From: Cupriavidus necator
GTDB taxonomy: Bacteria; Pseudomonadota; Gammaproteobacteria; Burkholderiales; Burkholderiaceae
Length of the DNA: 64,000 nucleotides
Direction: 5' to 3'
Assembly (NCBI RefSeq): GCF_013141915.1
Contig: NZ_SROX01000018.1
Location: 1 to 64,000, forward strand
In this document: one piece after another, positions 51,961 through 61,213 of the stretch
How the letters are laid out: each line of letters opens with the position of its first letter
Position numbering within the stretch: the first letter of the stretch is position 1
Program-made: the position numbers and the translations under genes
Notes under the pieces: generated by a model
Database searches by the model: none
What the model was told of the DNA's origin: nothing
The model's input: the letters and a program-made list of their open reading frames with translations, nothing else

Positions 51961-53379
51961 ATGACTTCGCCTCAAGACTCCTTCCTCGCGCTGTGCCGCG
52001 CCGCGCTGGGCCCGCAGCACGTGCTGACCGATGCGGCCGACCAGGCGCCCTACCTGACCGACTGGCGCAAGCGCTACCGCGGCGAGGCGCTGGCGGTGCT
52101 GCGTCCCGGCAGCACCGGGGAAGTCGCCGAAGTGGTCCATGCCTGCCACGCGCACAAGATTGCCATGGTGCCGCAGGGCGGCAACACCGGCCTGTGCGGC
52201 GGCGCCACGCCGGTGGCGGGACCGATGCAGGTCGTGATTTCGCTGCAGCGGCTGAACCGCATCCGGCAGGTCGATCCGCTGAACAACACCATCACGGTCG
52301 AGGCCGGCGTGGTGCTGCAGCAGTTGCAGGAGGTGGCGCGCGAGCACGGCCGCCTGTTCCCGCTGAGCCTGGCGGCCGAAGGCAGCTGCACCATCGGCGG
52401 CAACCTGTCGACCAATGCCGGCGGCACCGCGGTGCTGCGCTACGGCAACACGCGCGAACTGTGCCTGGGGCTGGAAGTGGTGACGCCATCCGGAGAAACC
52501 TGGCATGGGCTGCGCGGGCTGCGCAAGGACAATACCGGATATGACCTGCGCGACCTCTTTATCGGCGCGGAAGGCACGCTGGGCCTGATCACCGCCGCGG
52601 TGATGAAGCTGTTCCCGCTGCCGCGCGCGTCGGTCACCGCGCTGGCCGCGGTGCAGAGCCCGCGCGCCGCGCTGGCGCTGCTGGCCATCGCCCAATCGCA
52701 CGCAGGCGCCATGCTGACCGGCTTCGAACTGATGTCGGCGCTCAGCATGACGCTGGTGACGCGGCACTTCCCGCAGCTGCGCTATCCGTTCACGCAGATG
52801 CATCCGCAGCTGGTGCTGCTGGAACTGTCCGACGGCGAAAGCGAAGCCCATGCGCGCGGCGTGTTCGAGACCATGATGTCGGCCGCCTTCGACGCCGGCG
52901 TGGTCGCCGACGCGGTGGTGGCCGAATCGGTGCAGCAGTCGCGCGACTTCTGGAACCTGCGCGAGCATATCCCGCTGGCGCAGGTGGAAGACGGCAAGAA
53001 CATCAAGCACGATATCGCCGTGCCGGTATCGCGCGTGGCGGACTTTATCGAGTGCACCGACGCGCTGCTGCAGAACGCCTTCCCGGGCGCGCGCATGGTG
53101 ACTTTCGGCCATCTCGGCGACGGCAACCTGCACTACAACGTCGCGCCGCCGGAGGGCGTCGACCATGACGCCTTCCTGGCGCACCAGGACCAGGTCAACC
53201 GCATCGTGCACGACAGCGTGCGCTCGCATAACGGCTCGATCTCGGCCGAGCACGGCCTCGGCCAGCTCAAGCGCGAGGAGAACCGGCACTACAAGAGCGA
53301 GGTCGAGCTGGCCATGATGCGGGCGATCAAGGGCGCGCTGGATCCGCTCGGCCTGATGAACCCGGGCAAGGTGCTCTGA
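51961..53379 (+). CDS. FAD-linked 2-hydroxyacid dehydrogenase (D-lactate/D-2-hydroxyglutarate type)
   Basis: The 472-aa VAO-family flavoprotein has an FAD domain with VPQGGNTGLCGGATPV, AAEGSCTIGGNLSTNAGGTA and DLRDLFIGAEGTLGLITAAV. The C-terminal FAD-oxidase domain ends GDGNLHYNVAPPEGVDHDAF and SAEHGLGQLKREE; His in these motifs binds metal/substrate in D-2-hydroxyglutarate dehydrogenases. It oxidises a D-2-hydroxy acid, with ETF or a quinone as acceptor. It follows the DUF2069 gene by 18 bp. Confidence 0.88.
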   Translation: MTSPQDSFLALCRAALGPQHVLTDAADQAPYLTDWRKRYRGEALAVLRPGSTGEVAEVVHACHAHKIAMVPQGGNTGLCGGATPVAGPMQVVISLQRLNRIRQVDPLNNTITVEAGVVLQQLQEVAREHGRLFPLSLAAEGSCTIGGNLSTNAGGTAVLRYGNTRELCLGLEVVTPSGETWHGLRGLRKDNTGYDLRDLFIGAEGTLGLITAAVMKLFPLPRASVTALAAVQSPRAALALLAIAQSHAGAMLTGFELMSALSMTLVTRHFPQLRYPFTQMHPQLVLLELSDGESEAHARGVFETMMSAAFDAGVVADAVVAESVQQSRDFWNLREHIPLAQVEDGKNIKHDIAVPVSRVADFIECTDALLQNAFPGARMVTFGHLGDGNLHYNVAPPEGVDHDAFLAHQDQVNRIVHDSVRSHNGSISAEHGLGQLKREENRHYKSEVELAMMRAIKGALDPLGLMNPGKVL

Positions 53380-53389
53380 ACACGCGCCC

Positions 53390-54238
53390 TCATCCGCGCA
53401 GTTCAGTGTGGATGTAGGCCGCGACATGCTCCAGCAGTTCGTCGAGATGGCCGCGCAGCACCGCAAAGCCGGCATGCTGCGCCAGCGTGGCCTCGTCCAT
53501 GTACAGCGCCCGGTTGATCTCGATCTGCAGGCTGTGCCGACCTTGCGCCGGATCGGCATACGCGCGGATCAGTTGCGCGCCCTTGTACGGCCAGTTGACC
53601 GCCACCTGGTAACCGAAGCCGCGCAGGCACTCCACCACCAGCTCGACAAACGCCGCCGCGCAGGTGGCGCCATCGCCGTTGCTGACGACGAAATCCGGCC
53701 GCGCCGCGCCGTTGTCGACATTCATCGCATTGCCGCGCGATTTCATCGAATGGCAGTCGAGATGCCACACCGCGCCCGAGCGCGCATGGTGCCGCGCCAG
53801 CAGGCCGGACAGCGCAGCATGGTACGGGTCGTAGTAAGTCCTGAGCAGGTACTCCGCCATGTGCGGCGACAGGGTCGCGGCATAGACCGGCACGCCCGGC
53901 AACGCCAGCCGGCGCAGCACGCCCATGCCGCGGCCGGACTTGTCGCTGGGCCGCACGGCATAGGGCATGGCGCCATCGATCAGGTCGGGATCGATATCGT
54001 CGCGGGCACGGTTGACGTCGACCAGCCAGCGCGGAAAGTCCGCGCACAGCAAGGTGCCGCCCACCCGCGGCGCGTGTGCGAAAAGCTGGTCGACATAGGC
54101 GTCCCAGCCGCTCAACAAGGCTTCGGGCGGCGCGGCGAGCGGCAGGGTCTCGACATGCACCAGCCCGCTGTGCGGGGAATCCACCACCAGCGGCAGCACC
54201 GCGCCAGCCGGTTCGGTCAGCGAATAGGGAAAGGCCAT
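53390..54238 (-). CDS. N-formylglutamate amidohydrolase family protein
   Basis: The 282-aa hydrolase has LPLVVDSPHSGLVH, LLCADFPRWLVDVNRARDDI, HLDCHSMKSRGNAMN (zinc/His region) and RHSLQIEINRALYMDE, all as in HutG-type amidohydrolases that cleave N-formyl-L-glutamate. No other hut genes are near. It is 2 bp after a porin and in line with a peptide ABC transporter, so the natural substrate may be an imported N-acyl amino acid. Confidence 0.88.
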   Translation of the reverse strand: MAFPYSLTEPAGAVLPLVVDSPHSGLVHVETLPLAAPPEALLSGWDAYVDQLFAHAPRVGGTLLCADFPRWLVDVNRARDDIDPDLIDGAMPYAVRPSDKSGRGMGVLRRLALPGVPVYAATLSPHMAEYLLRTYYDPYHAALSGLLARHHARSGAVWHLDCHSMKSRGNAMNVDNGAARPDFVVSNGDGATCAAAFVELVVECLRGFGYQVAVNWPYKGAQLIRAYADPAQGRHSLQIEINRALYMDEATLAQHAGFAVLRGHLDELLEHVAAYIHTELRG

Positions 54239-54240
54239 GG

Positions 54241-55278
54241 TCAGAACCTGTGCTGGATGCCGATGCCCACCGTGGTCACGGTGTCGCCGGGCTTGTGCGA
54301 GTTGGGGTCCTCGCGGTCAAAGAAGACGTAGGGCATGGTGCGCTTGCTCAGGCTGTAGCCGTAGCCGGCCTGGACCTTGCTGAGCCGCCCCTGCGGGTCG
54401 CGCTGCACCGCGCGCTGCATGTAGTTCACGGTGAGCTTGTGGGCGCCGTACGGCACGGTGAAGCCGACCAGCCAGTACGGCACGTCGGTGCGCGTCGTCG
54501 CGGTGCCGGCGTAGCGGTCGCGCCCGACGATGCCGTAAAGGCTGGCTATGGTGAAATCGTACGACGCGGCAGCCTGCAACTTGTCGCGAAAATCATTAGC
54601 GACCAGGCCGCCGCTCTTGGCATCGCGCGAATACCCGAGGCCCGCGGCGAAGTTGCCGGCCGCGTAATTCAGGCCGAGGTCGAATTGCCTGAAATCATCC
54701 TCCGCCTGCACCGGCGGCCGGGTGCTGGGCGTCGCCGGGTCGGGACCCGCCAGGTTCACCCGCGCCCGCACCGAGAAGCCGCCGAAGGTCGGCGTCATAT
54801 AGCCCAGCGCGTTCGACACGCGGTTGCGCGCATTCAGCACCTTGGTGCCAATCGCGGTGGCGCCGGCATCATGGATGGCGAAGTCGATGTTCTGCGTCAC
54901 CTGCGAATAGATCGGCGAACCCACGATGGTCGCCGAATCGAGCCGGCCCAGCGCGATCGCGCCGAAGCCGCCTTCCAGGCCGACGAAGGCATTGCGGAAC
55001 TGCGGGGTGGTGGCGACGCCGTTGTCGGCGCCAAAGCCCTGCTCCAGGCCAAACGCGGCGCGCAGGCCGCCGCCCAGGTCTTCGCTGCCGCGCATGCCCC
55101 AGCGCGACGCGTTATCGGTCATCTGCGTTGCGCCACCTTCCGGCCCCTTCTGGTATTCGATGTCGGTGTCGAGGCGGCCATATAGCGTCACCGTGGCGTC
55201 GGCCGCGGCCGACAGCAGTGCCAGCGTGCCGCCGATGCAGGCGCGCCCGAGTGCGCGCCGGGTGTGGATACCGTTCAT
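54241..55278 (-). CDS. Outer-membrane porin
   Basis: The 345-aa protein starts at 55278 after GGAG. Signal peptide MNGIHTRRALGRACIGGTLA continues to about DA-TVTLYGRLDTDIEYQ, the usual first strand. It has WGMRGSEDLGGGLRAAFGLE and a C-terminal GIGIQHRF ending in Phe. Type 4 porin family, trimer expected. It lies between the ABC genes and the amidohydrolase gene on the same strand. Confidence 0.93.
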   Translation of the reverse strand: MNGIHTRRALGRACIGGTLALLSAAADATVTLYGRLDTDIEYQKGPEGGATQMTDNASRWGMRGSEDLGGGLRAAFGLEQGFGADNGVATTPQFRNAFVGLEGGFGAIALGRLDSATIVGSPIYSQVTQNIDFAIHDAGATAIGTKVLNARNRVSNALGYMTPTFGGFSVRARVNLAGPDPATPSTRPPVQAEDDFRQFDLGLNYAAGNFAAGLGYSRDAKSGGLVANDFRDKLQAAASYDFTIASLYGIVGRDRYAGTATTRTDVPYWLVGFTVPYGAHKLTVNYMQRAVQRDPQGRLSKVQAGYGYSLSKRTMPYVFFDREDPNSHKPGDTVTTVGIGIQHRF

Positions 55279-55444
55279 GCTGCTGCTCCCTCTGCGTGGT
55301 CTGTCATGCAAAAAATCTCCTTTTCCTTGGCCGCAAGTGCCGCATCGCCGGCCCGCGCAGCACGCACGCTTCCCCCATCCCGCGCGGGCGGGACGGCGCC
55401 GTTCGACAGGCAGCGTGAGCAGGCCGCGCCGGGGCGGCGGCTAT

Positions 55445-56404
55445 CTAGTCATTCAAGTGGCAGGCGGACAGGCGTCCGCCGATATCGCGCAACAGCGGCA
55501 CCTGCGCCGTGCAGCGCGCGCTCGCGTGCGGGCAGCGCGGATGGAAGGCGCAGCCACCCGGAGGCGCCAGCGGGCTGGGCAATTCGCCGCGGATCGGCTG
55601 GTGCGCGGGCGCACTGGCGCCCAGGCGCGGGGCATCGGCCAGCAACGCCCGCGTATAGGGATGGTTGGGCGCCGCGAACACCTCACGTGCGGGGCCGCTT
55701 TCGACAATGCGGCCCAGGTACATGATCACCACGCGGTCCGACATATGCTCCACCACCGCCAGGTTGTGGCTGATGAAGACATAAGTCAGCGCGTGCTCGC
55801 GCCGCAGCTGCATGAACAGGTTGATGATCTGCGCCTGCACCGAGACGTCGAGCGCGGAGACGGCCTCGTCGCAGATCAGCAGGCGCGGGCGCAGCGCCAG
55901 GGCGCGCGCAATCGCCACGCGCTGGCGCTGCCCGCCCGAGAACTCGTGCGGAAAGCGCTCGGCGTAGCCCGGATCGAGCCCCACCTGCTGCAGCAGTTCG
56001 CCGGCGGCCGACGCGGCGCGCGAGCGCCTGACCAGGCCGTGGTAGACCGCGCCTTCGGTGATGGCCTGGCCAATGCGCAGGCGCGGGTTCAGTGACGCAT
56101 AGGGGTTCTGGAACACCATCTGCACCGCGCGGTGATAGGCGGCCGACGCGATATCGGCGCGCTGGCCCTGCCAGGCGATCTCGCCCCCCGTCTGCGGCAG
56201 CAGTCCCGCCAGCATGCGGCCCAGCGTGGACTTGCCGCAGCCGGATTCGCCGACCACGCCCAGCACCTCGCCCTGGCGCACTTGCAGCGAGACATCGTTG
56301 ACGGCATGCACCGCCTGCGCCGGCTTGCCGGCCATGCGCGCGAGCAGGCCGGGCTTGAGCAGAAAGCGTTTCTGCAAATTGTGCGCTTCGAGCATGACCG
56401 TCAT
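55445..56404 (-). CDS. Peptide ABC transporter ATPase, OppF/DppF type
   Basis: The 319-aa ATPase has Walker A GESGCGKSTLG, Q-loop VFQNPYASLNP, signature FSGGQRQRVAIARALA, Walker B LLICDEAVSALDV and switch His ISHNLAV. The C-terminal oligopeptide-transporter extension has a Cys-rich end (CAFHPRCPHASARC), a 4Fe-4S-like pattern found in DppD/F. The start at 56404 overlaps the partner ATPase by ATGA. Confidence 0.93.
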   Translation of the reverse strand: MTVMLEAHNLQKRFLLKPGLLARMAGKPAQAVHAVNDVSLQVRQGEVLGVVGESGCGKSTLGRMLAGLLPQTGGEIAWQGQRADIASAAYHRAVQMVFQNPYASLNPRLRIGQAITEGAVYHGLVRRSRAASAAGELLQQVGLDPGYAERFPHEFSGGQRQRVAIARALALRPRLLICDEAVSALDVSVQAQIINLFMQLRREHALTYVFISHNLAVVEHMSDRVVIMYLGRIVESGPAREVFAAPNHPYTRALLADAPRLGASAPAHQPIRGELPSPLAPPGGCAFHPRCPHASARCTAQVPLLRDIGGRLSACHLND

Positions 56405-57363
56405 GCCGCCTCCAGGGGATAAAAGCAGCGCAGCGTGCGGCCGCGCACAGTGGTTTCGACAGGAACCTGGCCGCACGCGGCCTGCGCGCGCGGGCAGCGC
56501 GGCGCGAAGGCGCAGCCCGGCGGCAGTGCGGCCAGCGCCGGCGCCGCCCCCGGAATCGCGCGCAGCGTGGCGCCGCGCATGGCCGGCGTGGGCAGCGAAT
56601 CGAGCAAGCCGCGCGTGTATGGATGCAGCGGCCGCGCGATCACCTCGGCGACCGGGCCCTGCTCCACCACCCGGCCCGCGTACATCACGCAGACGCGGTC
56701 GACCAGGTCCTTGACCACGGCCAGGTCGTGGCTGATCCAGATCGCCGCGGCGCCGGTCGCGCGCACCAGTTGCTTCATCTCGTAGAGGATCTGCGCCTGG
56801 ATGGTGACGTCCAGCGCGGTGGTGGGCTCGTCCGCGATGATCAGGTCGGGCTGGTTGATCAGCGCGTTGGCGATCGCCACGCGCTGGCGCATGCCGCCGG
56901 ACAGCTCGTGCGGGTACGCGCGCATGCGCTCGCGCGGCGCCGGAATGCCGACGCGCGCCAGCGCATCGACCGCCTGCGCATGCGCCTGCGCGCGGCTGCG
57001 GCGATGGTGCACCAGCACGGTCTCGGCCAGCTGGTCGCCCACGCGCATGACCGGGTTCAGCGACATCATCGGGTCCTGGAACACCATCGCGATGCGGTCG
57101 CCGCGCAGTGCCTGCCACTGGCGCGGCGAACATGCCAGCAGCTCCTGCCCCTTGAAGCGGACCGAGCCGCCGGTGACGCGCCCGGGTGGATCCAGCAGGT
57201 TCATCAGCGAGAACGCCGTCACCGATTTGCCCGAGCCGGACTCGCCCACAATGCCCAGGATCTCGCCCGGCTCCAGTGCGAACGACACGCCATCGACCGC
57301 CTTGACCGCGCCATGCGCGAACGCGAAGCTGGTGCTCAGCCCGGAAACTTCCAGTAGTGCCAT
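56401..57363 (-). CDS. Peptide ABC transporter ATPase, OppD/DppD type
   Basis: The 320-aa ATPase has Walker A GESGSGKSVTAF, Q-loop VFQDPMMSLNPVMRVGDQL, signature LSGGMRQRVAIANALI, Walker B LIIADEPTTALDV and switch ISHDLAVVKDL. The C-terminal CAFAPRCPRAQAACG is the Cys-rich motif of the family. It is the second ATPase of a heterodimer with the next gene. Confidence 0.93.
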   Translation of the reverse strand: MALLEVSGLSTSFAFAHGAVKAVDGVSFALEPGEILGIVGESGSGKSVTAFSLMNLLDPPGRVTGGSVRFKGQELLACSPRQWQALRGDRIAMVFQDPMMSLNPVMRVGDQLAETVLVHHRRSRAQAHAQAVDALARVGIPAPRERMRAYPHELSGGMRQRVAIANALINQPDLIIADEPTTALDVTIQAQILYEMKQLVRATGAAAIWISHDLAVVKDLVDRVCVMYAGRVVEQGPVAEVIARPLHPYTRGLLDSLPTPAMRGATLRAIPGAAPALAALPPGCAFAPRCPRAQAACGQVPVETTVRGRTLRCFYPLEAA

Positions 57364-57373
57364 GCCGGGCTCC

Positions 57374-58339
57374 TTACGCTTCCAGCCGCGGGTTGAGCAC
57401 GCGGCGCAGGCGGTCGCCCACCAGGTTGATCGAGCCGATCAGCAGCACCAGGGCCACGCCCGGGAACACGCTGATCCAGTACTTGTTCGACAGCATGTAT
57501 TCGAAGCCATTGGCGATCAGCATGCCCAGCGATGGCTGCGTGCGCGGCAGGCCGATGCCGAGGAAGCTCATGGTGGCCTCCAGCGTGATCGCATGCGCGA
57601 TCTGCAGCGTGGCGGTCACCACCAGCGGCGCCATGCAGTTGGGCAGGATATGGCGGAACATCACGCGCAGCGCTGGCAGCCCCTGGCCGAGCGCGGCCTC
57701 GACATACTCCTTGCGCCGCTCCACCTGTGCCGCGCCGCGCACGGTGCGGGCAAAGTAGGCCCACTGCACGATCACCAGGGCCAGCAGGGTCTTGTCCACG
57801 CCCTGCCCCAGCACCGCCAGCAGGATCAGCGCCACCAGCACCGCCGGCAGGCTCAGCTGCAGGTCGACCACGCGCATGATGGCGGCATCGGCCACGCCGC
57901 CGAAATAGGCCGCGGCCAGCCCCACCGCGCTGCCCACCATCAGCGCCACCACCGCGCTGATCACGCCCACGCCGACACTGATGCGGATGCCGTAGAAGAT
58001 GGCGCTGAGCAGGTCGCGCCCGGCGCCGTCGGTGCCAAGCCAGTAGTGCGCCTGGCCTTCATAACCCGCGCTGCCCGGCGGCAGCTCGGCATCGATCACC
58101 GACACCGTGGCAAGGTCATAGGGGTTCTGGGGGCTGAGCGCATGGGCCAGCACGGCCACCAGCAGCAGCGCCAGCAGCAGCGCGAGCGCGGCGGCGGAGA
58201 CGCGATTGCCGCAGAAGCGCCGCAGCAGCGAAGGCCGTGCCGGCGGCGCGGCAGCAAGCGCCGGCGCGACCGCGGCGAGCGCGGGCTGGGCGGGACCGGC
58301 TTCATCGGTTTCGCCGGTATCGGATATAGGCAGGGACAT
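57374..58339 (-). CDS. Peptide ABC transporter permease, DppC type
   Basis: The 321-aa inner-membrane protein has an Ala/Pro-rich cytoplasmic N-terminus (about 1-40), then helix 1 ALALLLALLLVAVLAHAL, LGTDGAGRDLLSAIFYGIRI (DppC signature), and the ATPase-contact loop YVEAALGQGLPALRVMFRHI. Six helices are expected. It lies 10 bp upstream of the DppD-type gene. Confidence 0.93.
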   Translation of the reverse strand: MSLPISDTGETDEAGPAQPALAAVAPALAAAPPARPSLLRRFCGNRVSAAALALLLALLLVAVLAHALSPQNPYDLATVSVIDAELPPGSAGYEGQAHYWLGTDGAGRDLLSAIFYGIRISVGVGVISAVVALMVGSAVGLAAAYFGGVADAAIMRVVDLQLSLPAVLVALILLAVLGQGVDKTLLALVIVQWAYFARTVRGAAQVERRKEYVEAALGQGLPALRVMFRHILPNCMAPLVVTATLQIAHAITLEATMSFLGIGLPRTQPSLGMLIANGFEYMLSNKYWISVFPGVALVLLIGSINLVGDRLRRVLNPRLEA

Positions 58340-58393
58340 CGGTTCAGTCTCGTTATTCGGTCTTCGGGTACAGGGGAATGGCGGCGGTGCAGG

Positions 58394-59365
58394 CTAGGCC
58401 GCCTTGTGCCGCAGGCGCGGGTCGAGCACCACGTACAGCAGGTCGACCACAAGGTTCAGCACCACGAACAGCAGCAGCGTGACCAGCAGGTAGGCCACCA
58501 CCACCGGGCGGTCCAGCGCCAGCACCGAATCGATGATCAGCTTGCCCATGCCGGGCCAGGAGAACACCGACTCGGTCACCACCGAGAACGCGATCAGGTG
58601 GCCGAACTCCAGCCCGACCACGGTCACGATCGGGATCAGCACATTGGGCACCACGTGGCGCAGCACCAGCCGCGCGCCGCCCACGCCCTTGGCGCGTGCG
58701 AACTTGATGTACTCCTGCCCGGCCACTTCGCGCGTGCCGGCCTCGGTCAGCCGTGCCACCAGCGAGATCTTGAACAGGGACAGGGTCAGCGCCGGCAGCA
58801 GCAGGAAGCGGATGCCCTCCCAGCTGGTCACCGACAGCGGCACGCCCAGCACCGTGCTGACCGGCCCGCGCCCGCCCGACGGCAGCCAGCCCAGGTTCAC
58901 CGAGAACACCAGGATGCTGATCATGCCGATCCAGAAGGTCGGCATGATCACGCCGCCGAGCGATACCGCCATCAGCATTCGCGCCAGCCGGCTGTGCGGC
59001 TTCAGGCCGGCGTAGACGCCCATCGGGATGCCGATGCCCAGCGACAGCAGCAGCGCCGTCACCGCCAGCTCCAGCGTGGCCGGCACGCGGCTGACGATCA
59101 GCTCGATCGCGGGCCGGTTGTAGACAAAGGAATCGCCGAGGTCGCCGTGCAGCGCGCCGGCGAGAAAACGCAGGTACTGGCGGGTGACGGGCAGGTCCAG
59201 GCCGAGCGCATGGCGCGCTTCGGTGATCTCCTGCTCGGTGGCGGTGGGGCTGACCAGCAGGTGCACCGGATCGCCGATCAGGTTGACCGCGCAGAACGTC
59301 AGCACGGACATGATCCACAGCACCGCAATGCTCTGCAGCAGCCGTTTGAGTAGGGTTTCAAGCAT
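58394..59365 (-). CDS. Peptide ABC transporter permease, DppB type
   Basis: The 323-aa inner-membrane protein begins with helix LLQSIAVLWIMSVLTFCAVN. GDLGDSFVYNRPAIELIVSR and the ATPase-contact loop YIKFARAKGVGGARLVLRHV are DppB signatures. It ends DLLYVVLDPRLRHKAA. It pairs with the DppC-type protein 54 bp downstream. Confidence 0.93.
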   Translation of the reverse strand: MLETLLKRLLQSIAVLWIMSVLTFCAVNLIGDPVHLLVSPTATEQEITEARHALGLDLPVTRQYLRFLAGALHGDLGDSFVYNRPAIELIVSRVPATLELAVTALLLSLGIGIPMGVYAGLKPHSRLARMLMAVSLGGVIMPTFWIGMISILVFSVNLGWLPSGGRGPVSTVLGVPLSVTSWEGIRFLLLPALTLSLFKISLVARLTEAGTREVAGQEYIKFARAKGVGGARLVLRHVVPNVLIPIVTVVGLEFGHLIAFSVVTESVFSWPGMGKLIIDSVLALDRPVVVAYLLVTLLLFVVLNLVVDLLYVVLDPRLRHKAA

Positions 59366-59392
59366 AGGAAGGCGGGATACAGGGTGGCGTGA

Positions 59393-61030
59393 TCAGCGTT
59401 GCGGTAACGCCGGCGGTGCCGGGCGGATATTGCCGGCATAGGTGAAGCCGTCGCTGCGCGCCTGCACGGCGAGCCCGCCGCGGTAGGCCCAGGCGGCGCG
59501 CAGGTGATGCAGCGGGACGATGCCGGTGTCGGCCGCCAGCTGTTCCGCCGCGCCTTGCTGCGCCAGCTCGCGCGGGCCCGGCGCCATGGTGCGCATGGCC
59601 TGCTCGATCAGTTCGTCCACGGCGGCGTTGGCATAGCCGCTGCGGTTGTTGGCCCCCAGGCCGGCGGCCTTGTCCTGCGCATGCGCCACCGCGACCAGCG
59701 GCTCCAGCGAGTCGCCGCTGACCGCGCCGATGCCAAGCAGGAAGGCGCTGAACTCGGGCTTGCCGCCGGCGCCGCCGGAGGTGGCGCGAGTGATATAGAC
59801 CGAATATGGCAGCGTGCGCACCTCGGTGCGGATGCCGGCGCGGGTCAGCATCTGGCCGACCGCCTCGCAGGTCTTGGCGTCGTTCAGGTAGCGGTCGTTG
59901 GGGCAATGCAGCGTCAGGCGGAAGCCCTCCGGATAGCCGGCCTGCGCCAGCAGCCAGCGTGCCCGGGCCACGTCGGCGCGCGGCGCCGCCACCGCCGGGG
60001 CGAAGCCGAAGAAGCCCTGCGGCACCATCTGCCCGGCCGGCACCGAATCGCCCTTGGTGACGCGCGCGGTGATCAGGTCGCGGTCGATCGCCAGGCTGAT
60101 CGCCCGCCGCACCCGCGCATCGCGCAACGGGTTGGCGGCCAGCGGCTGGCCCGCGTGGTCCTGCACGTAGGGCGACACCGCACGGGCCTGGTCCAGCTGC
60201 AGGTAGTTCAGCATGTACGAGGTGGCGGAAATGGTGCGGATGCGGCCATTGGTGCGCGCAAAGGCTTCGGCAATGCTGGCCGACGAGGCGTCGATCACGT
60301 CCACCAGCCCCGACAGCAGCGCCGAGGCCCGCGCCGGCTCCTTCGGGATGAACTGGAACATCACCCGTTCCCACGGCTGCGGCCCGCCCCAGTAGCCGGG
60401 ATTGCGCGACAGCGTCAGCTGCTGGCCATGCTCCCACACCACCAGCCGGTATGGACCGGTGCCGATGGCGGCATTGCCATGGGCGAAATCGGCCTCGCGC
60501 ACGGCCGGGCCCAGCGAGCGCGGCAGCATCGCCACCATCCCGATGTTCTGCGGCAGCACCGGGTTGGGCGAGCGCGTCCGCACCCGCAACGCCAGCGGCC
60601 CGGTGACCTCTACCGCCGCCACCGACTTCAGGTAGGTGCGGAAGGTGCGCGCGCCCGGCAGCTTCATGGCGCGCTCGATCGAGTAGCGCGCGTCCTCGGC
60701 GGTAAACGGCTCGCCATTGCTGAAGCGCACGCCGGAACGCAGCTGGAACTCCCAGGTGCGGTCGTCCAGCTGGCGCCAGGCGGTGGCCAGCAGCGGCACC
60801 GGACGCAGCGTGTTGTCCAGGCCAACCAGGGTTTCGTAGACATGGCCCCACAGGTTGCGCCCGGCGGCGTCGAGCACATGGGGATCGGCGGCGCTGATCT
60901 CGGCCTTGTAGCCGATGCGCAGGTCGGCCGCCCGCGCGGCGTTCGGGCCGGCAAGCAGCGCCGCGGCAGCAAGCGTGGCCAGGATGGCGGCGGCAAGGCG
61001 CGGCGCCAGGTGGATGGCTAGGCTGGGCAT
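59393..61030 (-). CDS. ABC transporter substrate-binding protein, family 5 (peptide)
   Basis: The product is 545 aa from 61030, or 554 aa from ATG 61057. The signal peptide ends near AARA-ADLRIGYKAEIS. SBP family 5 marks: HVYETLVGLDNTLRPVPLLA, FQLRSGVRFSNGEPFTAEDA and YRLVVWEHGQQLTLSRNPGY. It delivers peptides or other amphipathic solutes to the DppBCDF-type transporter. First gene of the operon; an IclR-like operator lies 41 bp before the inner start. Confidence 0.9.
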   Translation of the reverse strand: MPSLAIHLAPRLAAAILATLAAAALLAGPNAARAADLRIGYKAEISAADPHVLDAAGRNLWGHVYETLVGLDNTLRPVPLLATAWRQLDDRTWEFQLRSGVRFSNGEPFTAEDARYSIERAMKLPGARTFRTYLKSVAAVEVTGPLALRVRTRSPNPVLPQNIGMVAMLPRSLGPAVREADFAHGNAAIGTGPYRLVVWEHGQQLTLSRNPGYWGGPQPWERVMFQFIPKEPARASALLSGLVDVIDASSASIAEAFARTNGRIRTISATSYMLNYLQLDQARAVSPYVQDHAGQPLAANPLRDARVRRAISLAIDRDLITARVTKGDSVPAGQMVPQGFFGFAPAVAAPRADVARARWLLAQAGYPEGFRLTLHCPNDRYLNDAKTCEAVGQMLTRAGIRTEVRTLPYSVYITRATSGGAGGKPEFSAFLLGIGAVSGDSLEPLVAVAHAQDKAAGLGANNRSGYANAAVDELIEQAMRTMAPGPRELAQQGAAEQLAADTGIVPLHHLRAAWAYRGGLAVQARSDGFTYAGNIRPAPPALPQR

Positions 61031-61070
61031 GGTGGGGTGGTTCGCTTCCCGATACATTGTTTCATTCAGT

Positions 61071-61083
61071 GATACCGTGTATC
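61071..61083. promoter_or_regulatory. Inverted repeat GATAC-CGT-GTATC
   Basis: Perfect 5-bp arms lie just upstream of the peptide-binding protein gene; a further GATACA occurs at 61051-61056. It may be the operator for the IclR regulator encoded 130 bp away. Confidence 0.5.
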
Positions 61084-61151
61084 GAAGGATAAGACATCGA
61101 AGCCTATCCCGATAAGAAGGGTTTACCCCCGAGGCAAGCGACAGGCAAAAG

Positions 61152-61173
61152 AAAACGGCGCCGAAGCGCCGTT
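61152..61173 (-). terminator. Terminator after the iclR-type gene
   Basis: An 8-bp stem AACGGCGC/GCGCCGTT closes a TTCG tetraloop on the - strand and is followed by TTCTTTT. Confidence 0.85.
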
Positions 61174-61213
61174 GGGGACGGGAAGTGCGGGACGTGGCCG
61201 CGCGGTGCCGGGC

